A program made the position numbers and the translations under genes. A stretch of DNA of 64,000 nucleotides. It comes from Mantis religiosa (Eukaryota; Arthropoda; Insecta; Mantodea; Mantidae). Below the pieces are notes generated by a model. That model did not search any database. It was not told where the DNA came from and saw only the letters and a list, made by a program, of their open reading frames with translations. The number at the start of each line of letters is the position of its first letter. The first letter of the stretch is position 1. Shown here piece after piece: positions 21,152 to 31,193 of this stretch. Location: contig CM060958.1 of assembly GCA_030765055.1 (NCBI GenBank), positions 111,669,627 through 111,733,626 of the forward strand. Direction: 5' to 3'.

Positions 21152-21207
<56 letters not shown>

Positions 21208-21886
21208 AGTATGTATTCTTGATATCGGCGGAAATATAAATGACAATCTGTAAAAAGTAGAAGAAGTTATAGGCTTTACAAAAGGAAATGGAACAGGACT
21301 ACTAATATCTATGGACAGTAATGCTAGGTCCACAACATGGCATGATCAACTGACGAATGCACGAGGAAGAATACTGGAGGAATTCATAATAAGTAAACAA
21401 CTGTATATTATGAACGAAGAAAATGAAGCCACCACCTTTTACAACGGAAGAGGAGCAAGTAACATTGATGTTACCATTACTAACACCGAATTACTCAAGA
21501 GAATTAACAACTGGACCATCAGTATCGAAGAAAGTTGTTCTGACCACAAGTACATAACATACAATATAGGACACGGCAATTCACGTATCCACATTCCAAC
21601 GAGCCAGCATTCCATACGTTACAGAATAAGAGAAGAAAAAATGGAAGCATTTGATAAGATATTCCTCCAACAGATAAGAGAGAAGATGAAAATTAATCCT
21701 AGTGAAGAAGAAAATGGAAAGCTTGATATAGAACTGGCAAATAAGACGAGGCATGAAGCTGATGTCGAAAGAGTGGTAGATATATTACAAGTCTCACTGA
21801 GGGAAGCTAGCAAGAAAGCATATGGAGTATGTAGATCAGCAAAAACAACGAAAAAAAATAAGACAAACTCCATGGTGGACAGATGA
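21057..21886 (+). pseudogene. LINE endonuclease domain (R1 type), broken
   Basis: Coding begins within the endonuclease (LLIKQLSNEDTVVLEIRYN), is interrupted by a TA microsatellite at 21153-21205 and a stop after it, then continues LLISMDSNARSTTWHD, NARGRILEEFI and ESCSDHKYITYNI, which carry the D-x-N and S-D-H catalytic signatures of the apurinic-type endonuclease. It runs out of frame at 21884. Confidence 0.82.
21153..21205. repeat. (TA)n microsatellite within the endonuclease coding region
   Basis: About 53 bp of TA. It sits where the protein would continue between two recognisable endonuclease segments, so it grew inside former coding sequence. Confidence 0.9.
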
Positions 21887-22186
21887 ATTAAAAATAATGA
21901 GAAAAAGGTCAACGCCCTGAGAAGATGTTTCCAGAAAACCAAAACAAATGAGGATCTAAGAGAACAACGCAAAATACAATATATAAATGGAAAAAGAGAA
22001 TATGAATCTAAAATAAAAAAAAGAAAAGCTGAACTCATGGAAGCAGTGCTGTAGTGTGCCAGCGTCAACGAACCCCTGGAGCGAGGTATATAAGCTGGCT
22101 TCTGGGAAAATGAAAGCATCACCAATACTAACAGCAATAGAGAAATCGGATGGAACCTTAACCACCAGTATTGATGAAACGCTAAA

Positions 22187-23671
22187 TTGTATGCTAGAAC
22201 ATACGAAGCTAACGACACTGAATATCATAAACAGATAAGGAAAATAGCTACAGAACCAATAAGTACAAAGGATGATCTGGAACTTACCCAAGACGAAATT
22301 AAAGGAGTGATAGAAAATTTTGACCACAACAAAACCCCAGGAGAAGATGGAATTACAAGTAAATTAGTCCTCAGGATCTTCAACATGTTCCCAAAATTCA
22401 CAACAGAGATATACAATGTATGCTTGCGACAGGGGTGTTTCCCGAGATGCTGGAAAAGAGCGAAAGTAATACCTATAGTCAAGCCTAGAAAAGAAAACAG
22501 CTCAGATGCCACCAAATTTAGACCGATCAGTCTACTAAATACAGCAGGAAAAGTCTTGGAGAAGCTGCTTATAAATAGAATTATGTATCACATGCCCAGT
22601 AAAAATCAATTAAACAACAGTCAATATGGGTTCATCTCACAAAAAAGCACGATAGATGCAGCAGTAAAAATTAAAGAGTTTATAGAAGAAGCCATGGGCA
22701 ATACAAAGGTAGTCGCTCTAGCTAGTCTAGATGTTAAAGGAGCATTCGATGCTGCTTGGTGGCCCAGCATCCTAAAAGCTTTAGAAGACTTCAACTACCC
22801 AAAAAACTTATTCAACTTAGTTAAAAACTACCTAAGCCAAAGAGCAGCTATATTGACAATCAATACTGTAAATAGAAAAAGAGAAGTTACAAAGGGTTGC
22901 CCACAAGGATCGTGTTGTGGACCCGGGTTGTGGAATGTAATGTACGACTCTATTTTAAATATAAGCTATTTAACATCAACAATAGCAGTGGCATTTGCGG
23001 ATGACCTGATTATAGCAACAAAAGGGGAAAATGCAATAAAAGTAGAAAATGTTATGCACAATGAAATGAATAAAATAAAAAAATGTGCAAGTAACAACAA
23101 AAAAAATTTTAATGAATCAAAATCGCAGGTCATGCTTATATCAAGAAGAAAACGGAGAGAAACGAGAGACATAAGAATCTACTTAAATAATAAAATACTG
23201 GAGCAAGTAGACAGGATCAAATACTTAGGAGTAATAATAGATAATACATTTAACTTTTCAGACCACATGAGCTATTTAGAAGAAAAATGTAAAAAGTTAA
23301 TTCACTCGCTATCCAAGTCTGCCAATCTGAACTGGGGATTGACTCATGAGGCAATCAAGATTATCTACAAGGGAGCTATTTTGCCATTGATGCTGTATGG
23401 CGCTCCCCTCTGGATCGAAGCAATTAAGAAGCAGCCTAACAGACAAAAATTAATCAGAGTCCAGAGACTTATTAATATCAAAATGGCGAAGGCCTTTCGC
23501 ACTACCTCCACTGCAGCCCTTTGTGTCATAGTTGGAATGTTGCCAATTATAATAAAAGTAGAAGAAACTGTGCAACTATATAGAATCTTGAAGGGAAAAG
23601 AGAATGTGAGCTGGATTATAGATCATGATATAGAGTTGAGGAATTGGCCACACCCTGCCAAAGCAATTTAA
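22187..23671 (+). pseudogene. R1-type reverse transcriptase, largely open
   Basis: A 494-codon open frame. Motifs: NFDHNKTPGEDGI, KFRPISLLNTAGKVLEKL, ALASLDVKGAFDAAWW (first catalytic aspartate), VTKGCPQGSCCGPGLWN, VAFADDLIIAT (FADD catalytic pair), KYLGVIID. These are R1-clade signatures. Upstream and downstream frames are shifted, so it is one part of a broken ORF2, but the polymerase core itself has no visible lesion. Confidence 0.9.
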
Positions 23672-23689
23672 CTCAGCAAAGGCAGAGAA

Positions 23690-24357
23690 GGAAAACCAGA
23701 ATCAACATTAGAAGTATATACAGATGGCAGCAAGAGTGAGATGGGTGTTGGATCAGAGGTTGCAATATTCATCAATAATGAACTTGCTCACCAAAGAAAA
23801 TATAAATTAGACAATAACTGCTCAAACAACTAGGCAGAACAACAAGCCATCATAAAAAACCCTAGAAAACATTGATTGACGAATTAAAATATATAAAAAA
23901 GGAAAAGAGAACCGTAACAATATATACTGATAGTAAAGTAGCATTGGATTCCATCAATAACCCTAAAATCCACAAAACATTAATACACAATATTCGGAAT
24001 CGACTCGGGAAGCTACAAGAGAGGAATTGGAGGATTAACCTAAGATGGATAAAGGCACATGTAGGACATCATGGGAATGAAATAGCGGATCAACTTGCAA
24101 AGGAAGCAGCACAAGATAATGTGTTAGAAGTAACCTACAACAAAATACCAAAAAGTGAAGTAATCAGCAGGCCAAAGTGCTCAAATATGGAAAAATGGCA
24201 ACAAGAATGGCAACAAACATCAAAAGGTGAAATTACGAAATCCTATTTTCCCAACATAAATGACAGGTTGAAAACTAAAATAAAATTAACATCAAATCTA
24301 ACGTCATTGTTAACAGGTCACGGGAAAACTAAAGTTACTACCACCGATTTAAAATAA
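23690..24357 (+). pseudogene. RNase H domain of the R1-type LINE
   Basis: Starts VYTDGSKSEMGVGS (first aspartate), meets stops near 23830-23880, then ITYTDSKVALDSI-type second site (IYTDSKVALDSINN) and WIKAHVGHHGNEIADQLAKE with the last catalytic residues. Frame lost at 24355, then the CCHC finger follows in another frame to about 24440. RNase H removes the RNA template strand during reverse transcription. Confidence 0.85.
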
Positions 24358-24730
24358 GTGACAATCCAATGTGTAAGTGCAACCAAAACGAACAAACTGT
24401 AAAGCACTTAATCTTTCAGTGTAATCTGTTAGACAAAGAAAGGGAAAATCTAAAGAAAGCAATAACAATGGCTGGTGGATGCTGGACACTAGAAAAAAAG
24501 GAACATACAAAAACACACCAAAAGTTTCAGTAAATTTGTACACAGTATCAACTTTGATAATCTGCAGTTAAGTAGGATGCAAATACTTATATTAGTTTAT
24601 AGAATTGTAAGTCTCGAGGAAATGTGATATGTAATACAACAGTGAAAGCAAAATTTAATGTAACTGTGCACCCAAGTATATAGTATTACTCACTATGTAA
24701 TGGAATGTGCTGTATAATAAATGAATAATT

Positions 24731-24734
<4 letters not shown>

Positions 24735-24795
<61 letters not shown>
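24735..24795. repeat. (CA)n microsatellite 3' of the R1-type LINE
   Basis: 61 bp of CA directly after the LINE 3' end. Confidence 0.95.
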
Positions 24796-24797
<2 letters not shown>

Positions 24798-24940
24798 CTG
24801 GACATTGAAGATCTGAATGTCAGACCTTCGGTCTCAAGCCAGATAAGGGCTAGGCCCTCTACTGGCAGTGGAGTGTTTTGTAAGGAAGGATAATATGCGG
24901 CAGAAGATGAGTTGTATATAAAGCCATCTGATGTGTTATT

Positions 24941-25610
24941 TTATGTGCCTAGAAGCAGTCTCGGGCGTTTGTGGCGCTCTCCAGGATCGATGTCGTACTC
25001 ACCTAGACCGCGGATGAGGGAGTTGAAGTCGTGGGAGAGATTTTGATAGAAGGAACGTGAAAGAGTATGGATGTAGTCTATTACTATGGGGATACGTAGG
25101 TCACGTCGGATAACTAGATTGGGGATGTACCAAGGGGAGTCTGTGGCAATGTAGAGGAATCGGGATTGTAGAATTTCAAGACGGTGTAGGTGAGATTTGG
25201 CTGCTACTCCCCATATTTCACTGGCGTATGTGATGGCTAGCCGGAGTACTTGCTTATACAGGAGCAGTTTTGTAGGCGGAGACATGACCGAACGTCGGTT
25301 ATACAGAGGGTAGAGCATACCCATTCTTTTGCTAACTTTATTAGCCACATATGTAATGTGGTCTCGCCACGTCAATTTAATGTCGAGTAGAACACCAAGA
25401 TACTTAACGTAAGTTCTCCAATGGACGTCCTCACCAGCTAGGCGAATTGGTGAAAAATCCGCTATTCGCCTTCGAGAGGTGATGGTCTGGCTCTTCTATG
25501 TGTGGACGCGTAGGCACCAAAGTTCGAACCAGGTGGTGAGGAGCTCAGCATATTGTTGAATCCTGCGAGCACACAGGTTGAGCTCTGATGATGTGGAGGT
25601 TTGCGGCCTT
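24941..25610 (-). pseudogene. Jockey-type reverse transcriptase fragment
   Basis: Minus strand: WRTYVKYLGVLLDIKLTWRD, then LLYKQVLRLAITYASEIWG, HLHRLEILQSRFLYIATDS, PWYIPNLVIRRDL and a short C-terminal tail to the stop at 24941. It follows the same block order as the Jockey-type element at 37.9-38.4 kb but is clearly a different lineage. Sequence upstream to about 25610 still shows coding traces (WFELWCLRVHT) and is cut by the mariner at 25613. The 24796-24940 piece is probably its 3' untranslated end. Confidence 0.82.
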
Positions 25611-25777
25611 TATGAGGGTGATCTGAAATGTTTCCGGCCTCAATATGAAGATGGAATCACTCATAAATAAAATATAGTGAATTTCGTTGTTTATCTGCTG
25701 AGAGTTACTCACCAAAGTTTCAGTCATTTTTGGACGCTCAGTTGTTATGTAACAGTCATTTGAGTTGATGTGTTTTT

Positions 25778-26346
25778 ATGAAAATGGACAAAATCGAGTA
25801 TCGAGCTGTCATTAAATGTTTGTTTTTAAAAGGCAACACGCCTACGAAAATCAAAGATGAGTTGGATTCTCTGTATGGGAACACTGCACCATCATTTACC
25901 ACAGTGGAATTTTGGGCAGCTAAATTTAATCGTGGCCGTAAGAGCTTGGGAGACGATGAACGTTCGAGACGTCCAAAAACTGCAACACCCGACGAAAACA
26001 TCGCCAAAGTTCATCAAGTGGTGCTAAACGACCGCCGAATTAAAGTAAGAGAGATAGGAGAGGCTATGAACCTGTCAAAAGAACGTGTTTGTCACATATT
26101 AAATCCACATTTAGCCATGAGAAAGTTGTCCGCACGTTGGGTGCCGCGTTTGCTCACGTTAGACCAAAAGCGGGTTCGGATGAACATTTCCAACGCTTTT
26201 TGGCGCAGTTTAGGAGCTATAAATCGGAGTTTTGGCGCCGATTTATTACTGTAGACGAAACTTGGGTATACCATTATATTCCCGAAATAAATCTACAGCC
26301 CAAACAGTGGACTGCAAAGGGGCAACCAGATCAACAACAAACAAAC

Positions 26347-26378
<32 letters not shown>

Positions 26379-27151
26379 TTTTGGCTGGGAAAGTGAAGGG
26401 AACGTCTTTTTGTCTTTTTTGTTTTTCTTTTTGGGCTTGTTCCTTTAACTACTATGGTCGTCTCGGCGGCCGTTCTCCTTTGGAACATACCCAAGGTGTT
26501 AACTCGTTACCTTTAGGGTTTTTTTAATCATGACATCACGCACACATTCACACTCTAATTCATACTTCCAGACTCTGGGGAAGATGGGGAATTATCTTGG
26601 TCGGAGAAAGATCCCCACCCCCACCACCACCACCAGGAATCGAACCCGGGACCCCTAGCACGGTAGGTAGGTGCTCTACCGACTGAGCTACGGGGCCAGC
26701 CGCAACTGTTTTTCTGGGAAAGTCATGGAGTTATTTTAATCGATTATCTAAAGAAAGGAAAAACCATTATAGGAGCATACTACGCATCATTACTTGACAA
26801 GCTGAAAGCAGAACTTGCGGGAAAACGGCCACATTTGCATGAAAAGAAAATCCTGTTTCACCAAGACAACGTACCTTCTAACACCTCAGCGGTTTCAATG
26901 GCGAAAATTCACGAATTACGGTTTAACTGCTTGACTCAGCAGATCTAGCCCCAAGTGACTTTTTCTTATTCCCTCACCTGAAAATTGCGCTCGGAGGACG
27001 GAGATTTTCGTCAAATCAGCTTCGTGAACAATTGTTTTGCAGAGAAAAACACCGAGTATTATTTGGACGGGTTACAATGAAGGTAGCATCGTTGGGAGAA
27101 TTGTGTAGAGTTAAAAGGAGACTATGTTGAAAATTATAAAATAAAAGAATA
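25778..27151 (+). pseudogene. Mariner transposase, frameshifted and split by SINE-C
   Basis: ATG 25778 starts MKMDKIEYRAVIKCLFLKG. The N-terminal half holds two helix-turn-helix units (SFTTVEFWAAKFNRGR, REIGEAMNLSKERVCHI) and the WVPRLLTLDQK motif. A frame change near 26200 leads to FITVDETWVYHY with the first catalytic aspartate. After the SINE, FHQDNVPSNT (second aspartate) and DLAPSDFFLFPHLK (third) remain, with a further break between them. Same family as the 59-kb copy. Not functional. Confidence 0.88.
26338..26701 (-). mobile_element. SINE-C, with long A tract and duplicated A-rich tail
   Basis: Minus-strand head ggctggccccgtagctcagt, B box gggttcgattcctgg, then tctggaagtatgaattagag and tccaaaggagaacggccgcc as in the copy at 1.9 kb. 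The tail holds two A-rich blocks separated by gttcccttcactttcccagc, which resembles the host mariner, so the left border is uncertain. A short caac is repeated at both sides. Confidence 0.82.
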
Positions 27152-27923
27152 ATCGGAAAAAAATGTCTTATCTTTATTAGATCGGATACTTTTCAGATCA
27201 ATTATGTATTATGAGCCAGGTAACCAAGTTTTAGTGTATTATTCAGTACATAACGCAAAACCCACTACTTCCGTGATATACGAGCTTTTAGAAAGAACCC
27301 CTTATATAATTGAAATTGCGAATAAAATCCTCATTATTTGGATAATATATGACTTATCTTAAGGCTGTAACCTAAATAATAATCGGCAACTGTTTTCTGG
27401 GGCGTTCTTGCACTTTCTTTATACTGTTTTCAGACTTGTTATGATTAATGATTCTATAAATTACGTGAGTAGATAAACCAGTTTAGAACAGGAGCAATCT
27501 GGTTTTGGAATAGCATTATCTACTACTGATAATGTATTTAGTACAAAGAGATTTTCAGAAAAAAAGACGAGTAGTCAACTTGGAAACTTCAATAGCATTT
27601 GTAGACTTTGAAAACGTATTTGATTTTATGATTAGAGAAAGATTATGGGACAAAATGGACGAAAGGCGATATCTCCCTCATATGATAAAATTAATTATGA
27701 AAGTTTATATAAACATACACGAATTGTTATAAAACCAGGCACGTTTAAAATAGAAATATAAACGAGTCAAGGAGTAAGACAGGGATGGAGCCATTCTCCT
27801 GAGTTATTTAATATTGTCACCGAAGGCATTGTTGTGCTGCCGCAACGAAAAGGAGACGGGCGCGTGTGCAGGAGAGCTGGACGCTTGCCAAGAGAAAGAG
27901 ACAGAGAGAGGCTCCGAAATTAG

Positions 27924-29210
27924 GTGTATGCCATTCGGAAGCAGAAGGCGAAGACGATTACCGACTGCCTCGTGGAACAACTGTTCTGCCGTTTTGGGTT
28001 GCCGTTAGAGCTCCATAGCGACCAGGGCACCAATTTTGAGTCCCAGCTAATGAAGGAGGCACTGGGAAGACTTGGAATGAACAAGAGCACCACAACTCTG
28101 CTACATCCACATTTGGACGGCATGGTCGAGAGATACATCAAGACCCCAGAACACTTGAGGAAGGTCGTGGCCAAACATTACCTGTACTTCCCGTAGGGGA
28201 GGGGATCCGTCCCCTTCAGCTGCCGTGATGCGGGCGCTGCGGACTCTTAGCGCTGGTGGTACCTCTGACGGTACTAGAGGAGCCTCGGGCCGAACTGTCG
28301 AGCCCCTCCCGTCAGGTAGTTGTTCGGATTGGGTTGAACTGGAGGGGGTGGTGTGTTCCCGACACCCACGGGGAATTGGGTACCTCCAGCTTGGCTACGG
28401 CCACCCGGAGCGGGTAGAGGGTTGCCTCATAAGTCCCGGGTACTAGTCTGCAGAGCTAGTAGAAGGTGTGCTAGATCACCAGGCGGCCCCACCGAGGTTT
28501 TCGGTAGTCTTCCCTGCGGGGTTGACGCGCGTAAGTGGCGCATCCACTTCCACCCGTTTTGACGTTGTAGTCGATGGGGGGGCTTTTTAGTCAAGGTATT
28601 ACCCCATGGAAAGATCCCCGGATTTTTCCATCGCTCCCGGGCAGAAGGAGGTCCGGATCCTTGGTCCTACGGGTCCAGGATTAATGGGAGTAGAACCTCT
28701 GCGCTTAAATAAATGAATAAATTGCCTGGACTTGGACGTCGAGGTGTCACTATTCTTGTTGGCTTACCGATCGTCAACACACGACACTACTAAGTTTACG
28801 CCAGCAAGCTTAATTCGACCGAGAGGTACGTCTCCCTTGTAACCTGGCCTTTGGGAGCCCCCCGGAAGCGAAGTAGCCAACAACCAAGTATGTGGGGAAC
28901 CTCGTGGACCATCTCCACGACATGCATGAGATGGCTCGTCAGAACATCCTGATGGCGAGCGAAGGCATAAAGACACGGCACGACATACACGCCAACAGCC
29001 AAGGATTCCAGTAAGGTGACCTGGTCTGGTTGTAACGCCTACCCGGACCAAGGGACGCTGTCTGAAACTTCAACAACCGTGGCAAGGACCGTAGCGGGTG
29101 TTAAAGAGAATTAAAGACGTGGTCTACCGCATCCAGAAGGTGTCCCGAGGGAAGATGGTACTCTTGGATCGTCTGATCCGTTTTACGATGTCGCTGTTCG
29201 GGACGACCAG
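27924..29210 (+). pseudogene. Gypsy-type integrase, core plus C-terminal part, disrupted
   Basis: The core has LELHSDQGTNFESQ and TTLLHPHLDGMVERYIKT: the second aspartate and the glutamate lie 35 residues apart, the retroviral-type DD35E spacing. The frame is cut after HYLYFP by repeat E, then resumes DVEVSLFLLAYRSSTHDT and continues with many stops (EPPGSEVANN, KRIKDVVYRIQKVSRGKM, DRLIRF). The same C-terminal piece is found inside SINE-B at 30.4-30.7 kb. Confidence 0.85.
28190..28720 (+). mobile_element. Repeat E, copy 1 (GC-rich, ~530 bp, retroposed)
   Basis: Starts cccgtaggggaggggatccg, ends gggagtagaacctctgcgc plus aaataaatgaataa. A 13-bp duplication with two mismatches (attacctgtactt / attgcctggactt) is at 28177-28189 and 28721-28733. 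Shares blocks with copies at 39.4 and 62.0 kb: gtgctagatc-ccaggcgg, ggcgcgcgtaagtggcg, tatccacttcc, cctacgggtccagga. Holds a short open frame (RALRTLSAGGTSDGTRG to PGY stop). Family not recognised. Confidence 0.8.
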
Positions 29211-29227
29211 CCTTGAGGAGGGAGCAG

Positions 29228-29621
29228 TGTCACCGAGGCGATATTCTGCCGCTGCCGCAAGCCGCAACCGGCGCGTGGGCGCCGAGCTGGACGCTTGCCG
29301 AGAGAGAGAAAGAGATAGTTTCGTCGTTCTCTCGCTGCAGAGCAATGGATAGAGGTATAAAAATCTCGCAAAGTGTTAGAGGGTGGTCAATTTATTAGTC
29401 AGCTGCTACTTGTGCAGTCATTGTGAGTGAGTGGACATTTGTAGTGTACCACAGCTAATTCTCTGGTTTGTTTACGTGCAATTGATAAGGAGACTGCTGT
29501 TGTTTATGTCACGTCCTTTTTATGGCTACTAGGGCTGTACAAAGCTACTGTTTACTGCAATGAAGATCATTTTAAATTTCTGCAAACAAGACATTTAATT
29601 CTACGAACCCACAAAGTCACA
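29228..29621 (+). repeat. 3' LTR of the 27.8-kb gypsy-type element
   Basis: TGTCACCGAGGCG to CCCACAAAGTCACA. The first ~100 bp match 27815-27917 (ctggacgcttgccgagagag). TATAAAA near 29355 is a plausible promoter. Confidence 0.85.
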
Positions 29622-30077
29622 ATAGATACCAATAAATAGGGGCAGCTGACTCACGTGATATAATATACACCTACGTAGATTACTTAAGAATTGGAAAACG
29701 AAAGTAAGTGAAGGAATATAACTGAATAGAAATGCAAACTTAAATGTGATTCTCTATGCCAAAGATGTCAATGAAGAGAGCCTCCAACGTTTCTGTAGAA
29801 AATGTATTATTGGGAAAGAAATATAATTTAAATATATCCACAAAGAAAATAAAATATGATGGCACATCGGGATAATGCATCCAGCAAAATCCAAAATATT
29901 TATTGAAAACTAATGCCTACAACAGCTCTCCAGTTTTAACTATTTGTGTTATGAAGAAAGCTTCGATTTTGACAAAGATTTAGAAAACAATTTGCAGCAG
30001 ACATGCGGAAACATAGCCATAACTTAAATAAAACAATAGCAGATCATTGGCAGTCCCAGTGCTTATATACGGAATAG

Positions 30078-30191
30078 TTTTTTGTGTGTGTGTAATTTAT
30101 GTCCTCCAACGTTGTCATATAGGACGATGAGTGGTATGGATGAACATGAGGCAGACACGCTGCCAGCTGCCATCCCCGCTACCGAGGCGGG
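30078..30191 (-). mobile_element. SINE-A, internally deleted
   Basis: Minus strand: head cccgcctcggtagcgggg and tctgcctcatgttcatc, then a jump to the terminal catcgtcc-tatatgacaacg and ggacataaattacacacac. About half of the unit is missing. It splits the LINE sequence between IYG and ESW. Confidence 0.75.
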
Positions 30192-30344
30192 TAGTATAGA
30201 GTCCTGGATATTAAAAGAAAGGGACAAGTGTAAAATACACGCAGCAGAAATTGGATTCTTAAAAAGAGTTAAAAAATGAACCAAATGAGACTTAATAAAA
30301 ATGAAAAACGTTGAGAGGAATAATTAGGCATATACAAATTACAA

Positions 30345-30835
30345 AATGAAATGAAGTATGTAGTGTTTAACGCCCGGTTTTACTACATGCGGAATCGCAG
30401 GCGGTGACAGATGATACAGGACGTGAAGATGAAGCACCGGGCAGCGTCCCATGGTCCGGGTAGGGCGGTACAATCAGACCAAGTCACCTTGCTGGAACCC
30501 TTGGCTGTTGGCTTGCCTGTCGTATCAGGTCTTCATGCGGTCACTTGCCATCTGGATGTTCTGACGAGCCATCTCGTGCATGTCATGGAGACGGTCCACC
30601 AAGCTCTTCACATACTCGGTTACTGGCTGTTTCGCTTCCGGGGGGCTCCCAAAAGCCAGGTCACAAGGGAGGCGTAACTCTCGGCCGAACATTAAGCTGG
30701 CTGGCGTCAATAGTGTCGTATGTTGACACCAGCGTCATGTTGTCCACCATAAATCTCATTTTGCGGTCGCCTGGGGTCGAACATGGGGTGCCTTGGTAGA
30801 GTCGAGCTATCTAACCACTCAGCCACGGCGCGGCC
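30345..30835 (-). mobile_element. SINE-B carrying a captured gypsy integrase segment
   Basis: Both SINE-B ends are present (30345-30438 and 30731-30835). In place of about 45 bp of SINE body there are some 290 bp of gypsy integrase. The whole chimera is flanked by the 12-bp duplication tacaaattacaa / tacaaattgcaa (30333-30344 and 30836-30847), so one insertion site holds both. Head on the minus strand: ggccgcgccgtggctgagtg. Confidence 0.85.
30439..30730 (-). pseudogene. Gypsy-type integrase C-terminal fragment inside SINE-B
   Basis: On the minus strand: TPASLMFGRELRLPCDLAFG, SPPEAKQPVTEYVKSLVDR and LHDMHEMARQNIQMASDRMK, the region after the catalytic core. It parallels 28785-29030 of the gypsy element but is less decayed, so it came from another copy. 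Confidence 0.85.
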
Positions 30836-31193
30836 TACAAATTGCAAGATAAAATTGATGAGAAACAGAATTGGAACGAACATATGAATAGAATTAGTGA
30901 AGATAGAATACCAGTTTTAATAAGAAGATGCAATCCTCGCGGAAGAAGAAATATAGATCGCCCTAGAAGAAAATAGGAGTATGTATTGGAATGTGAAATA
31001 AGCAGAGATGCCTAATCCCTGAAGTGAAGAAGATACCAGTTGTTGGAGCAGCTCCTTTATACCATGTATCCGTGGCAGCTTCTGAAGCTGGCAGCTTTTC
31101 GGTGAGTTTTCCTTGGCCATCAAGCAGAAGCTATAATGGTGCGTCTTCGACCATCTCCCTCAGTTCCTTTCGTCTGGTATTATAAATGAAGTC

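Larger units (their letters stand above)
21057..24734 (+). mobile_element. R1-clade LINE, 5'-truncated, with RNase H
   Basis: Domains run in the order endonuclease, reverse transcriptase, RNase H and a CCHC finger (CKCNQNEQTVKHLIFQC), ending in an AT-rich 3' untranslated part (gtataataaatgaataatt). It is bordered on both sides by AC repeats. ORF1 is absent. Multiple frame changes make it inactive. Confidence 0.88.
25613..27206 (+). mobile_element. Mauritiana-type mariner with SINE-C inside
   Basis: Inverted ends are related to those of the copy at 59 kb (gagggtgatctgaaatgttt at the left, its decayed mirror at the right), bordered by TA at 25611-25612 and 27207-27208. Without the 0.36-kb SINE-C it is about 1.23 kb. 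It inserted into the Jockey-type fragment on its left. Confidence 0.85.
27815..29621 (+). mobile_element. Gypsy-type LTR element, deleted, holding repeat E
   Basis: Starts TGTCACCGA after ATAT (27811-27814) and ends AAGTCACA before ATAG (29622-29625), a near-match duplication. The 5' LTR survives only as its first ~100 bp (to about 27917) and then jumps into integrase. The 3' LTR is intact at 29228-29621 (394 bp). It shares terminal bases with the 10.4-kb element but is a different subfamily. Repeat E sits within the integrase. Confidence 0.85.
27485..30978 (+). pseudogene. Decayed LINE reverse transcriptase, broken into four pieces by nested insertions
   Basis: Pieces at 27485-27810, 29626-30077, 30192-30332 and 30848-30978 read as one reverse transcriptase end: SGFGIALSTTDNVF, SIAFVDFENVFDFM, TSQGVRQGWSHSPELFNI, then ILYAKDVNEESLQR (the YADD box degraded to YAKD), LNISTKK and LSSFNYLCYEESFDFDKD-like segments, SWILKERDKCKIHAAEI, and finally EHMNRISEDRIPVLIRR and NPRGRRNIDRPRRK. 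The order is that of LINE families with a C-terminal IQAAEMxFLRRV region. Clade not assigned. The gaps are a gypsy element, SINE-A and SINE-B. Confidence 0.78.

Noticed and set aside
21619..22327. Long hydrophobic minus-strand ORFs that look like membrane proteins
   Set aside because: Antisense of the A-rich plus-strand LINE ORF. Lysine and glutamate codons read in reverse as Phe, Leu and Ser.
28225..28446. Host gene in repeat E
   Set aside because: The frame lies in a multicopy retroposed element. Reported only as a feature of the repeat.
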